Of a stretch of DNA of 64,000 nt, positions 33,820 through 41,829 are shown piece after piece (within the stretch, counting starts at the first letter, position 1; the number at the start of each line of letters is the position of its first letter). Made by a program: the position numbers and the translations under genes. The notes beneath the pieces are model-generated. The model made no database searches, was not told where the DNA came from, and was given only the letters and a program-made list of their open reading frames with translations. Source of the stretch: Bradyrhizobium sp. Ce-3 (lineage in GTDB: Bacteria > Pseudomonadota > Alphaproteobacteria > Rhizobiales > Xanthobacteraceae). The stretch is from contig NZ_BQUV01000004.1 in assembly GCF_022835695.1 (NCBI RefSeq), positions 62,001-126,000 of the forward strand, in the 5' to 3' direction.

Positions 33820-34671
33820 TTACGCCGCGTCACGGCTGGCGTCGGAGGTCTCCGCCGGCCGTGCCAACAGATGGCCGAGCATGATCGCGGTCATCAGCCG
33901 CTCCATCTCCAGCCACGCGGTGACATGCGACATGGTCGGCCGGCCACCGAGCGCGAGCCGATTGACGTCGTCGACCGCGGTCAATCCGCGCGGATAGAAT
34001 TCGCGGAAGATCACGCGCTCGGCCAGGCCGTCGACCAGGCGGAAGTTCAGCGTCTTCGACAATTCGCCGAGGGCCTCGCCGACCAGCCGCTTGTTGCGCG
34101 AACCGAGCGTGGAGAGACGGTTGCGCAGCACCACCCACTCGAATGGCGGCTGCTCGTGCGCGCTGCGCTGGCGCCGCGCCTCCTCCACCATCTTGGAATA
34201 GTGGCTGATGCCGGTCACCTTGAAGTCGTTCGGATCGACGGTGCCGAGCACGTCGAAGTCGAGGAAGCTGTCGTTCAGCGGCGTGATCAGCGTGTTCGCC
34301 AGCGAATGCGTGAACGTCGTCAGATAGGTGTCGTGGCCGGGACAGTCGATGACGACGAAATCGTGCGACCGGCTGAGCCGCTCGACGATCTCGGCGAGCG
34401 CGCTGCGCCCGAGCGTCTCGACCTCGCTGCCCCTGCCGCTCACCGTCTCGAAGCACATGTGCGTCGGCACGCCGAGATCCAGCGAGGTTTCCCGCGCCCA
34501 GTCCCGCCGGTTATCGACGTAGTGCGTCAGCGACTTCTGCTTATTGTCGAGGTCAATGGTGGCGACACGCTGACCCGCCTTGATCAGCGCGATGGCGACG
34601 TGCATGGCAATTGTCGACTTGCCCGAGCCGCCCTTGTTATTTCCGACAACAATTACTCGTGCGTTTGTCAT
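33820..34671 (-). CDS. mipZ: Division-plane positioning ATPase MipZ
   Basis: The 283-residue P-loop ATPase is of the ParA/MinD superfamily. The deviant Walker A is at residues 13-20 (KGGSGKST), followed by ATIDLDNKQ and the Walker B-like FVVIDCPGHD. The overall match to Caulobacter MipZ (NRRDWA, PLNDSFLDFDVLG, LAERVIFREFYPRGLTA) is strong. MipZ binds ParB-marked origins and inhibits FtsZ near the poles, so the Z-ring forms at mid-cell. The protein starts at 34671; a longer open frame upstream is not supported. It is not in a par operon here, which is normal for mipZ. Confidence 0.92.
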   Translation of the reverse strand: MTNARVIVVGNNKGGSGKSTIAMHVAIALIKAGQRVATIDLDNKQKSLTHYVDNRRDWARETSLDLGVPTHMCFETVSGRGSEVETLGRSALAEIVERLSRSHDFVVIDCPGHDTYLTTFTHSLANTLITPLNDSFLDFDVLGTVDPNDFKVTGISHYSKMVEEARRQRSAHEQPPFEWVVLRNRLSTLGSRNKRLVGEALGELSKTLNFRLVDGLAERVIFREFYPRGLTAVDDVNRLALGGRPTMSHVTAWLEMERLMTAIMLGHLLARPAETSDASRDAA

Positions 34672-34793
34672 GGGAATCCATACCGGACGCTTGAGTGAAA
34701 GCAGGACGAAATTGAATTTAATGAATGGCTCGAATCTCCCTGATTCGACGAATCTCGACAAGAGTCGTCGCACGATCGTCGTGATCGAAATTG

Positions 34794-34898
34794 ATGCGGC
34801 TGCGACAACATTGTCACAACCGCAATCCGAGCACGTATCGTGAACGCAACGCGCGGCGCTGGAGCTACCGCGCCAAGGGCTGGCGCTTCGCCGACTAG
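34794..34898 (+). CDS. Tentative 34-residue Arg/Trp-rich peptide
   Basis: A short frame between the divergent mipZ and the end of the crotonase gene encodes a very basic peptide ending RRWSYRAKGWRFAD. The second half has the high third-position GC of real genes here, but the ribosome site is weak and I know no family. It may be a small protein, or the remnant of a longer gene whose 5' part has decayed. Its TAG overlaps the stop codon of the convergent gene. Confidence 0.25.
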   Translation: MRLRQHCHNRNPSTYRERNARRWSYRAKGWRFAD

Positions 34899-35683
34899 CG
34901 TCCCTGGAACACCGCGGCGCGGCGTTCCACGAACGACTTGATGCCCTCGGCCGCATCAGATGTGTTGAGCACGCGTTCGCGGATCTGCGGAATGATCGCA
35001 ATCGCCGCCTGCTCGCCGGCCTCGATGAACTTGCGGCCTGCCTCCTTCGTCACCTGGATTCCGAGCGGCGCATTGCGTGCGATGATCTCCGCAAGCGCCA
35101 TCGCGCGTTCGATCTGCTGACCGGCCGGCACCACCTCCTGCACGAGACCGATCCGGTGGGCTTCGGCGGCAGTGAACTCGTCGCACAGCAGGAGGTGATA
35201 CATCGCATCGCCCCACCCGGCGCGGCTGATGTAGCGGAAATGCGCACCCGCCAGCGGCGCGATGCCGCGTTTCGCTTCCATCTGGCAGAAGCGGCTGTCG
35301 TCCGCGGCGACCACGATGTCGCCGGCCAGCATCATCTCGATGCCGACGGTGAACACGATGCCCTGCACTGCCGTGACGATCGGCTTCCGGCACCGCTTCG
35401 ACAATCCGAAGGGATCGACGTTGCCATCCGGCAGCGGCTTGCGCGATGCGGTCGGGCCGAAGAATTTCGGCATGTCGAGACCCGCGGTGAAACTGCCGCC
35501 GGCGGCGCAGAGCACGCCGACCCAAAGACCGTCGTCATTGTCGAGCAGCGTCAGCGCGTCGGACAGCTCCGCCATCATCTCCGGACTGAACGCGTTCTTC
35601 TTCGCGGGATTGTCGATGATGATCTTCAGGATGCGATCATGCCGCTCGTGGCGGACCTGCCCTTCGCTCGCGCTGCCGGACAT
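34895..35683 (-). CDS. Enoyl-CoA hydratase/isomerase family protein
   Basis: The 262-residue crotonase has FTAGLDMPKFF and VFTVGIEMMLAGDIVVAADDSRF as the CoA-binding and oxyanion segments. The position normally holding the second Glu reads GIAPLAGAH, where no Glu is seen, so hydratase activity is doubtful and isomerase or another reaction is possible. The start at 35683 has a GGGAGGAA site; an ATG at 35752 adds 23 residues that overlap the promoter region. It is divergent from a TetR-type gene that probably represses it. Confidence 0.82.
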   Translation of the reverse strand: MSGSASEGQVRHERHDRILKIIIDNPAKKNAFSPEMMAELSDALTLLDNDDGLWVGVLCAAGGSFTAGLDMPKFFGPTASRKPLPDGNVDPFGLSKRCRKPIVTAVQGIVFTVGIEMMLAGDIVVAADDSRFCQMEAKRGIAPLAGAHFRYISRAGWGDAMYHLLLCDEFTAAEAHRIGLVQEVVPAGQQIERAMALAEIIARNAPLGIQVTKEAGRKFIEAGEQAAIAIIPQIRERVLNTSDAAEGIKSFVERRAAVFQGR

Positions 35684-35717
35684 CTGTTCCTCCCTGCTTT
35701 GTGACCAGACATTTTCA

Positions 35718-35735
35718 GGATGATACTTGTCATCC
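35718..35735. promoter_or_regulatory. Palindrome between crotonase and tetR genes
   Basis: GGATGA (35718-35723) and TCATCC (35730-35735) form an inverted repeat with a 6-base spacer, 35 bases before the crotonase start and 53 before the tetR start. A further GCATGATGG follows. The site fits an operator for the divergent TetR protein. Confidence 0.5.
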
Positions 35736-35787
35736 AGATGCATGATGGTCATAATCCAGAACGAGAGTCAAACAGGGGCACTGCGAG

Positions 35788-36360
35788 ATGGGCCATTCCC
35801 AGGCCGACAAGGCCAGGAGCCGTGAGCGCATTCTGAACGAGGCGGCGACGCAGATTCGCGACAAGGGACTAGACGCGCTGAGCATCGGCAGCCTGATGCA
35901 GCAGGTGAAGCTGACCCATGGCGGCTTCTATGGGCACTTCGCCTCGCGCTCCGACCTGATCGCCGCGGCGCTGCAACAGGCGCTGAATTCAGGCGAAGCG
36001 TCGGCGCACGCAGCGCGCGATCCCGACAAGCCGGTCAGCGTCAACGCGCTGGTGCGAAGCTATCTCAGCCGCAGCCATCGCGACCAGCCGAAGTCAGGCT
36101 GCGCGATCGGCGCGCTGATCTCGGATGTCGGCCGCGCCGACGCGCAGTGCCGCGCAGTGATGGAGCCGCACATCGAATCCTTCATCGCCAAGGTCGCCGA
36201 GACGTTCGGCGACGACGATGACGACAGCAGCGCAATCGTCGCGGTGAGCGCGATGGTAGGTGCGCTCGCGATCTCGCGCGTGCTTACCGACACGAAGCGG
36301 TCCGACGCCGTTCTGCGCACGGTGCGTGATGCCATCATCGCGATGGCGTCCGACGAATGA
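35788..36360 (+). CDS. TetR/AcrR family transcriptional regulator
   Basis: The 190-residue TetR protein has its helix-turn-helix at about residues 10-55 (ILNEAATQIRDKGLDALSIG, then GGFYGHFASRSDLI). The C-terminal half resembles the AefR/NemR-like group, with SGCAIGALISDVGRAD; the Cys may sense electrophiles. It is divergent from the crotonase gene, and overlaps or nearly overlaps the following SDR gene, so it probably controls both sides. Confidence 0.87.
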   Translation: MGHSQADKARSRERILNEAATQIRDKGLDALSIGSLMQQVKLTHGGFYGHFASRSDLIAAALQQALNSGEASAHAARDPDKPVSVNALVRSYLSRSHRDQPKSGCAIGALISDVGRADAQCRAVMEPHIESFIAKVAETFGDDDDDSSAIVAVSAMVGALAISRVLTDTKRSDAVLRTVRDAIIAMASDE

Positions 36361-36398
36361 TTTTTGCCCGCGCCGCGGGCACCTTGATGGAGCAAGCC

Positions 36399-37157
36399 AT
36401 GAACGACCATTCCGGCCTCGGGCCGACCGCGGTGCAGGGCAGCGTGCTGATCGCGGGCGTCGGCGCCTCCAACGGCCTCGGCGCCGCGATCGCGCGCCGC
36501 TTTGCGGCCGGCGGCTATCCTGTCGCGATCGCGGGTCGCAATGCAGAGAAGCTCGCTGCGACGGCGGCCGAACTCGCGGCAAGCGGCGCCAAGGTCGCCC
36601 ATGTCGTCGGTGATGCGTCCATCGCAGCCGACGTTGCCCGTTTCGTCGAGACCGCGCAAAAACTCGCGCCGCTGGCGATGGCCGTGCACAATGCAGGCTC
36701 CAACCGGCCGGCGCCGTTTCTCAAGGTCAGCGAGCAGCGCTTCGAGGAGCACTGGCGCGAACACGCGCTCGGCGGCTTCCAGCTCGCGCAGGCCGCGATC
36801 CCCGCCTTGCTGGCGCGCGGCGGCGGCACGCTGGTGTTCACCGGCGCCAGCGGCTCGCTGCGCGGCAAGGCCAATTACGCGCCATTCGCCTCAGCCAAGG
36901 CGGCGCTGCGTGCGCTGGCGCAGAGCGTGGCGCGCGAGTTCGGACCGCAGGGCATCCATGTCGGCCATGTCGTGGTCGATGGCGGCATCGAAGGCGATCG
37001 CCTGCTGAGCCTGCGCCCGCAATTGAAGGACGAGCGCGGGCCGGATGGCATGCTCAACATCGCAGCGATCGCGGACGCGTATTGGGTGCTGCATCACCAG
37101 CATCGCAGTGCATGGACGCTGGAGCTCGACCTGCGACCGTGGGCGGAACAGTTCTGA
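36399..37157 (+). CDS. Short-chain dehydrogenase-like protein with altered active site
   Basis: The 252-residue SDR fold has a Rossmann loop GVGASNGLG, a NAG-type segment (HNAGSNRP) and a Ser in GASGS. The usual YxxxK pair reads F-A-S-A-K, so Phe replaces the catalytic Tyr; a Tyr lies three residues earlier. Others of this SDR subgroup show the same change, as far as I recall, so the protein may have a different mechanism or substrate. I use ATG 36399 with GGAG upstream; an ATG at 36357 overlaps the tetR stop (ATGA). It is likely co-transcribed with tetR. Confidence 0.8.
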   Translation: MNDHSGLGPTAVQGSVLIAGVGASNGLGAAIARRFAAGGYPVAIAGRNAEKLAATAAELAASGAKVAHVVGDASIAADVARFVETAQKLAPLAMAVHNAGSNRPAPFLKVSEQRFEEHWREHALGGFQLAQAAIPALLARGGGTLVFTGASGSLRGKANYAPFASAKAALRALAQSVAREFGPQGIHVGHVVVDGGIEGDRLLSLRPQLKDERGPDGMLNIAAIADAYWVLHHQHRSAWTLELDLRPWAEQF

Positions 37158-37262
37158 CGGCACGTCGCCGTTCTCCCGTGGAAATGGGTTGCGATCGGCC
37201 GAAATCTTGTCAGGCTATGCGGCAAGGTCCGTCGAGATCTCACCATATCCCGGGAGAAGGCC

Positions 37263-38186
37263 ATGTCGCTGCCCACGCCGATCCTGCATCATTTCGATCA
37301 ATCGCCGTTCTCCGAGAAGATCCGCGTCATCTTCGGATTCAAGAAGCTGGCCTGGAACTCGGTACGGATTTCCCGGATCATGCCGCGGCCGGATCTGATG
37401 CCGATGACCGGTGGCTATCGCCGCACACCGACGATGCAGATCGGCGCGGATATCTATTGCGACACCCAGATCATCATCCGCGAGCTGGAACGGCGCTATC
37501 CGACGCCGACGCTGTTTCCCGCAGGCCATGCAGGGATGCCCTGGGCGCTCGGCATGTGGACCGACCGGCCGTTCTTCCAGAATACGGTCACCCTCGCGTT
37601 CGGCTTCATCGGCGACAAGGTCCCGCAGGATTTCATCGCCGATCGCGAGAAGCTGCGCGGCGCCAAGTTCGACGTTGCCGCCATGACCGCTGCACTGCCG
37701 CAGATGCGCGACCAGTTCCGCGCCAATGTCGACTGGATCGAGGCGCAACTCGGTGACGGCCGGCCCTGGCTGTTCGGCGAGTTCAGCCTCGCCGACGTCA
37801 GCACTTACATGAACGTGTGGTACGCACGACAGAGCGTCGCTACGATCGACGAGATCATGAAGCCGTTCCCGCGCGTGGCCGCCTGGGAGGAGCGCATCCG
37901 CGCCATCGGCCACGGCGCGCGCACCGAGATGTCGTCGGCCGACGCACTCGAGATCGCGGCGAAGGCGCGGCCGGAGTCGCCCGCTTTCGGCGATCCTGCG
38001 GATCCGAACGGGCGCGAGCCGGGCGACATCGTCAGCGTGATGCCGGATGACTACGGCAAGGTCCCGGTCCGCGGCGAGATAGTCTCGCTGTCGGCGCAGC
38101 ACATCGCGATCCGCCGGTCCGACGAACGCACAGGCGAGGTCGTGGTGCATTTCCCGCGGGCCGGCTTCCTGGTCATCCCGGACTGA
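37263..38186 (+). CDS. Glutathione S-transferase family protein with C-terminal extension
   Basis: The 307-residue protein has a thioredoxin-like GST N-domain (HHFDQSPFSEKIRVIFG, with Ser in the active-site helix, and DTQIIIRELERRYP) and a helical C-domain ending LADVSTYMNVWY. About 80 further residues form a beta-rich tail (residues 230-307). GST proteins of this kind conjugate or isomerise small electrophiles. The tail is not part of a standard GST. It starts about 105 bases after the SDR gene, on the same strand. Confidence 0.78.
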   Translation: MSLPTPILHHFDQSPFSEKIRVIFGFKKLAWNSVRISRIMPRPDLMPMTGGYRRTPTMQIGADIYCDTQIIIRELERRYPTPTLFPAGHAGMPWALGMWTDRPFFQNTVTLAFGFIGDKVPQDFIADREKLRGAKFDVAAMTAALPQMRDQFRANVDWIEAQLGDGRPWLFGEFSLADVSTYMNVWYARQSVATIDEIMKPFPRVAAWEERIRAIGHGARTEMSSADALEIAAKARPESPAFGDPADPNGREPGDIVSVMPDDYGKVPVRGEIVSLSAQHIAIRRSDERTGEVVVHFPRAGFLVIPD

Positions 38187-38410
38187 TCGCCGCGGGGGGG
38201 CAGCCCCGGCTGCACACCGGCGCGACTGGAAACCCAGCGTTTCGCGGCGTGACCTTGTCGGGCCGCGAACAGGCCATAGCTCCAGATCATCTCCAACCGA
38301 AGGCTCCACAGCGCAGGCTTGCGGACAATTCCGCAGCAACACGACCTTCCGGCCTGCGTGCGATGGGTGGCCCGTGGCGGATCTCTGCCACGCCGACAAC
38401 TGGACTACTG

Positions 38411-39445
38411 ATGACCACCTCCCTCGAATTCGGGCTCGACACGTTCGGCGACGTCACCAAGGACGCTGCCGGCGCGCCGCTGCCCCATGCCCAGGTGATC
38501 CGCAACGTCGTCGACGAGGCGGTGCTGGCCGATCAGCTGGGGATCGATTTCATCGGGCTCGGCGAGCACCACCGGGCGGACTTTGCGATCTCCTCACCCG
38601 AGACCGTGCTGGCGGCGATCGCCGCGCGCACCCGGAACATCCGCCTCGGCTCGGCGGTGACCGTGCTGAGCTCGGATGATCCGATTCGGGTGTTCCAGCG
38701 CTTCGCCACCGTCGATGCGGTCTCGAACGGCCGTGCCGAGGTGATTCTCGGCCGCGGCTCCTTCACCGAATCGTTCCCGCTGTTCGGCTTCGACCTCCGG
38801 CAATACAACGAGCTGTTCGAGGAGAAGCTCGACCTGTTCACCGAGCTACTGAAGCAGGAGCCGGTGAGCTGGGAAGGCAAGCTGCGGCCGCCGCTCAAGG
38901 GCCAATCGGTCTATCCGCCGATCGAGCACGGCCGGCTGAAGACCTGGATCGGCGTCGGCGGCAGCCCCGAATCGGTGGTGCGCGCGGCGCATTACGACCT
39001 GCCGCTGATGCTCGCCATCATCGGCGGCGATCCCAAGCGCTTTGCCCCCTATGTCGACCTGCATCAGCGCGCCTACCAGCAGTTCGGCCGGACGCCGAAG
39101 CCGATCGGCGTGCATTCGCCGGGCTACGTTGCCGAGACCGATGCGCAGGCGCGCGAGGAGCTGTGGCCGGACTACAAGGTGATGCGGGACCGGATCGGCA
39201 AGGAGCGCGGCTGGCCGCCGATGAGCCGCGACGAGTTCGTACAAGAGGCCGAGCACGGCTCGCTCTATGTCGGCGCTCCGGAAACCGTGGCCCGCAAGAT
39301 CGCGGCAACCGTGAAGGCGCTCGGTGCGGCGCGCTTCCAGCTGAAATACTCGGCCGGCCCGCTGCCGCACGAGAAGCTGATGAAGAGCATCGAGCTCTAC
39401 GGCAGCAAGGTGGCGCCGATGGTGCGCGACATGCTCGCCGCGTAA
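38411..39445 (+). CDS. Luciferase-like flavin monooxygenase
   Basis: The 344-residue protein belongs to the bacterial luciferase-like (LLM class) flavin family. It has the FMN-barrel pattern GLGEHHRAD, RTRNIRLGSAVTVLSSDDPIR, GRAEVILGRGSF and IGVGGSPESV. These enzymes oxidise alkanes, amines, aldehydes or sulfonates using reduced FMN. The substrate is unknown, and no flavin reductase lies beside it. The ATG at 38411 gives the usual length. It is followed by a strong terminator shared with the convergent porin gene. Confidence 0.85.
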   Translation: MTTSLEFGLDTFGDVTKDAAGAPLPHAQVIRNVVDEAVLADQLGIDFIGLGEHHRADFAISSPETVLAAIAARTRNIRLGSAVTVLSSDDPIRVFQRFATVDAVSNGRAEVILGRGSFTESFPLFGFDLRQYNELFEEKLDLFTELLKQEPVSWEGKLRPPLKGQSVYPPIEHGRLKTWIGVGGSPESVVRAAHYDLPLMLAIIGGDPKRFAPYVDLHQRAYQQFGRTPKPIGVHSPGYVAETDAQAREELWPDYKVMRDRIGKERGWPPMSRDEFVQEAEHGSLYVGAPETVARKIAATVKALGAARFQLKYSAGPLPHEKLMKSIELYGSKVAPMVRDMLAA

Positions 39446-39472
39446 CGCAGCAGCCGGCACCACAAAGCAAAA

Positions 39473-39496
39473 CCCCCGGCGTTTTGGCGCCGGGGG
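39473..39496. terminator. Bidirectional terminator between monooxygenase and porin
   Basis: CCCCCGGCG and CGCCGGGGG form a perfect 9-bp stem with a 6-base loop, preceded by AAAA, which gives a U-tract for the leftward transcript. Confidence 0.75.
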
Positions 39497-39527
39497 CTCT
39501 GTTAGATCACATCAGATCAACCGGGGA

Positions 39528-41078
39528 TCACCAGTTGCGCTGAGCGCGGAGCAGCAACATGTAGGTGTTCTGGTCCTTCAGCTCGTACACCTGAGCCGGC
39601 TTGCCGATGGCGGCGCTGCCGGGATAGGCGATCGTGCCAGCATAGCTCTGATCCAGGCGGGTGTAGGTGAAGTCTGCCGAGAAGGTCAGGTTCTTCACCG
39701 GGGTCCACTGGGTCTGGGTACCGAGCTGCGCGATGCTGTAGTCCGGGTTGCACGAGGTCAGGCCGGCGGTCCCGAAGGTGGCGCCGAACGAACCGCCAAC
39801 ACCATTGCCGGCCGGGCCGCAGATGTAGCCCTTGGCAGTGCTGTTGTAGTTAACCTGGGCCCAAGCACCGTAGATGCTGGTGTTCCAGTAGGGGTTCCAG
39901 TTGTGGATGTACGCACCACGGAAGCCGTAGGTCGTAACCAGCTGCTGCGAACCACCGTTGATGAACACCGAGTCGGGCGCAATGCCGAAGCCGATGCTCT
40001 GATAGGCGCCGGGAACGCCCGTGCCGCCGAAGATGGTGGTGCCCGACGTGCCGGACAGCTCCTGCAGGTTATAGCGGGTCGCGCCGTTGGTGTAGACGCC
40101 CTGCAAGTTGATGGTGTCGCCAGGTCCGGTCGGGATGTTCTTGATCGACAGGGCCAACGCACCAGCCCAGCCCCACTTGTCGTCCGGATGACCGGTCAAC
40201 TCGGTGCCGCCGTAGTAGGCTGCGTGGTTGTTATGCGCCGCGAACGACGCCTGGAACAGACCCCAAGCCTGGTCGACGCGGAGAGCCGCGATCAGGTCCG
40301 GAGCGATCGTGCCGGCATAGTCGCCGGCGCCGTACGGGCCGAGCGCGCCCGGGGCAGCACCGAGGTTGAACACGCCACCCTGGGTGTAGGCCACCTGGTC
40401 CTGAGCCGACAGAGACAGCGACACGCCGTTGCCGAACTGCGCGGTATAGCTGAACTGGTTCACACCAGTGATCGTGCTGTTGCCGCCGACGAGGCCGTCG
40501 AAGTTGTTGCCCGGATAGTTGGCCCACGGAGCCGAGAACTGCGAGACCGCCTTACCGATGGTGAAGCCGGCGAACTGGATGAAGGCGTAGTAGACGCCGA
40601 CCGTACCAGCCGCAACCGCGCCGCTATTGGCGTTGTTCGGCGCCGCAGTGGTGCCGATCGCGCTGTAAACGGTGCTGCCGTTGCCTTGCCCAGCATACGA
40701 GTCGCTGGTCCAGTTGAAGGTCGCATCGAAGAAGGTGCGGACCACGCCGTATTCGGTCGCGGTGCGCGTATCGATGTTCAGGTCTTCACGAGAGCGCCAG
40801 GTGTAGCCGTTGGTGAAACGATTGTTCGCACCGCCAGCGCCACCGTAGTTACCGGTGTGGTCCGAGTTGGTGTTCGCCACGACGTCCACGCGCAGGTAGC
40901 CGCCCAGCTTGATACAGGTGTCGGTGCCCGGGATGTAGTAGAATCCGGGACCATACAGGGAGCAAACCTTCACGTACTCGACCGCTTTGGCCTTGACGGG
41001 AAGATCGGCCGCCTGAGCTCCGCCGACCGCGACGAGAGCCGCCGCCGAGCCGAGGATAAGGCTCTTAACCATCTTCAT
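39528..41078 (-). CDS. Outer-membrane porin
   Basis: The 516-residue protein has a signal peptide (cleavage after GGAQA, near residue 23), then ADLPVKAKAVEYVKVCSLYG, the standard start of Porin_2-family porins in Bradyrhizobium. A 16-strand beta barrel is expected. Two Cys pairs appear (CSLYGPG...DTC and CGPAG...SC), and the last strand ends in the aromatic LRAQRNW, with the C-terminal Trp needed for outer-membrane insertion. It forms a general diffusion channel. The start has a GGAGG site eight bases upstream. Bradyrhizobium genomes carry several paralogues. Confidence 0.93.
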   Translation of the reverse strand: MKMVKSLILGSAAALVAVGGAQAADLPVKAKAVEYVKVCSLYGPGFYYIPGTDTCIKLGGYLRVDVVANTNSDHTGNYGGAGGANNRFTNGYTWRSREDLNIDTRTATEYGVVRTFFDATFNWTSDSYAGQGNGSTVYSAIGTTAAPNNANSGAVAAGTVGVYYAFIQFAGFTIGKAVSQFSAPWANYPGNNFDGLVGGNSTITGVNQFSYTAQFGNGVSLSLSAQDQVAYTQGGVFNLGAAPGALGPYGAGDYAGTIAPDLIAALRVDQAWGLFQASFAAHNNHAAYYGGTELTGHPDDKWGWAGALALSIKNIPTGPGDTINLQGVYTNGATRYNLQELSGTSGTTIFGGTGVPGAYQSIGFGIAPDSVFINGGSQQLVTTYGFRGAYIHNWNPYWNTSIYGAWAQVNYNSTAKGYICGPAGNGVGGSFGATFGTAGLTSCNPDYSIAQLGTQTQWTPVKNLTFSADFTYTRLDQSYAGTIAYPGSAAIGKPAQVYELKDQNTYMLLLRAQRNW

Positions 41079-41829
41079 GTTAAACCTCCAAGTTGCTCTA
41101 TCTCAGGGAAGGTTCCGGATCCGCCGGGTAAACACCCTCAGGTTGGTTCCCTTGTCCCTTAAATCCCCGCTCAGTCGCTTCGCGCCTTCGGACACACCCG
41201 CATGAACGCGAGGGACTTAAGCGAACCACCTAATACGGGACGACCTTGGGATGCCCCCCTCCGTCGCAGTTCCATATGAGACAGAAGGCCCCCGATCACG
41301 CAACAAAAGTCCGCTTGGTTTGGGCTCGGTTGCGGCTGTTTTCGGGCAAATGTTGCACAAATATCACGGGCATTTGATCTGTGACGCCCCCACAAGTTAT
41401 TGAAATATAACGCGAATGTTTAAGTTACCGCTGGCGGGCACAAGTTTGGGCAACACCGGGCGGAACGATGTGCAAAACGGGTAATCCTACGGAGACAGCA
41501 ACAAACGGCGCCCGTTTCGGCGCCACTGATTCCGGCTACGGATTGGGCAATTTGGCCTAAAAACACCTGTATCTGAAACAGGATAGCCCGCTCCGGATAC
41601 CGCCCGACTCGCGCCTGAAGGGGGCATTCCGATGGCTCGGAGCAGGCCGGAAGACGGCGGGCAGACCGCCACATCTGTCCAGTAACGACGCTAGATGTCA
41701 CTGCGATGTCAGTGCGCAGGATCAGTCGGTTTGTTCTCCGCAGTCGGCGTACGCTGAAATTTCTTTACTGCGCGCGAAGCAGGCGAAAGGACAGAGATCA
41801 GCGCACGGAGCCGCGGAACGACGCCGCAC
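41079..41829. other. Long gene-free region upstream of porin gene
   Basis: About 750 bases hold no convincing gene. The porin promoter and leader must lie at the left end (41079-41200). A short hairpin (GGCGCC...GGCGCC near 41508-41524) sits in the middle. The stretch is less GC-rich than the neighbouring genes. A small RNA is possible but not shown. Confidence 0.45.
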
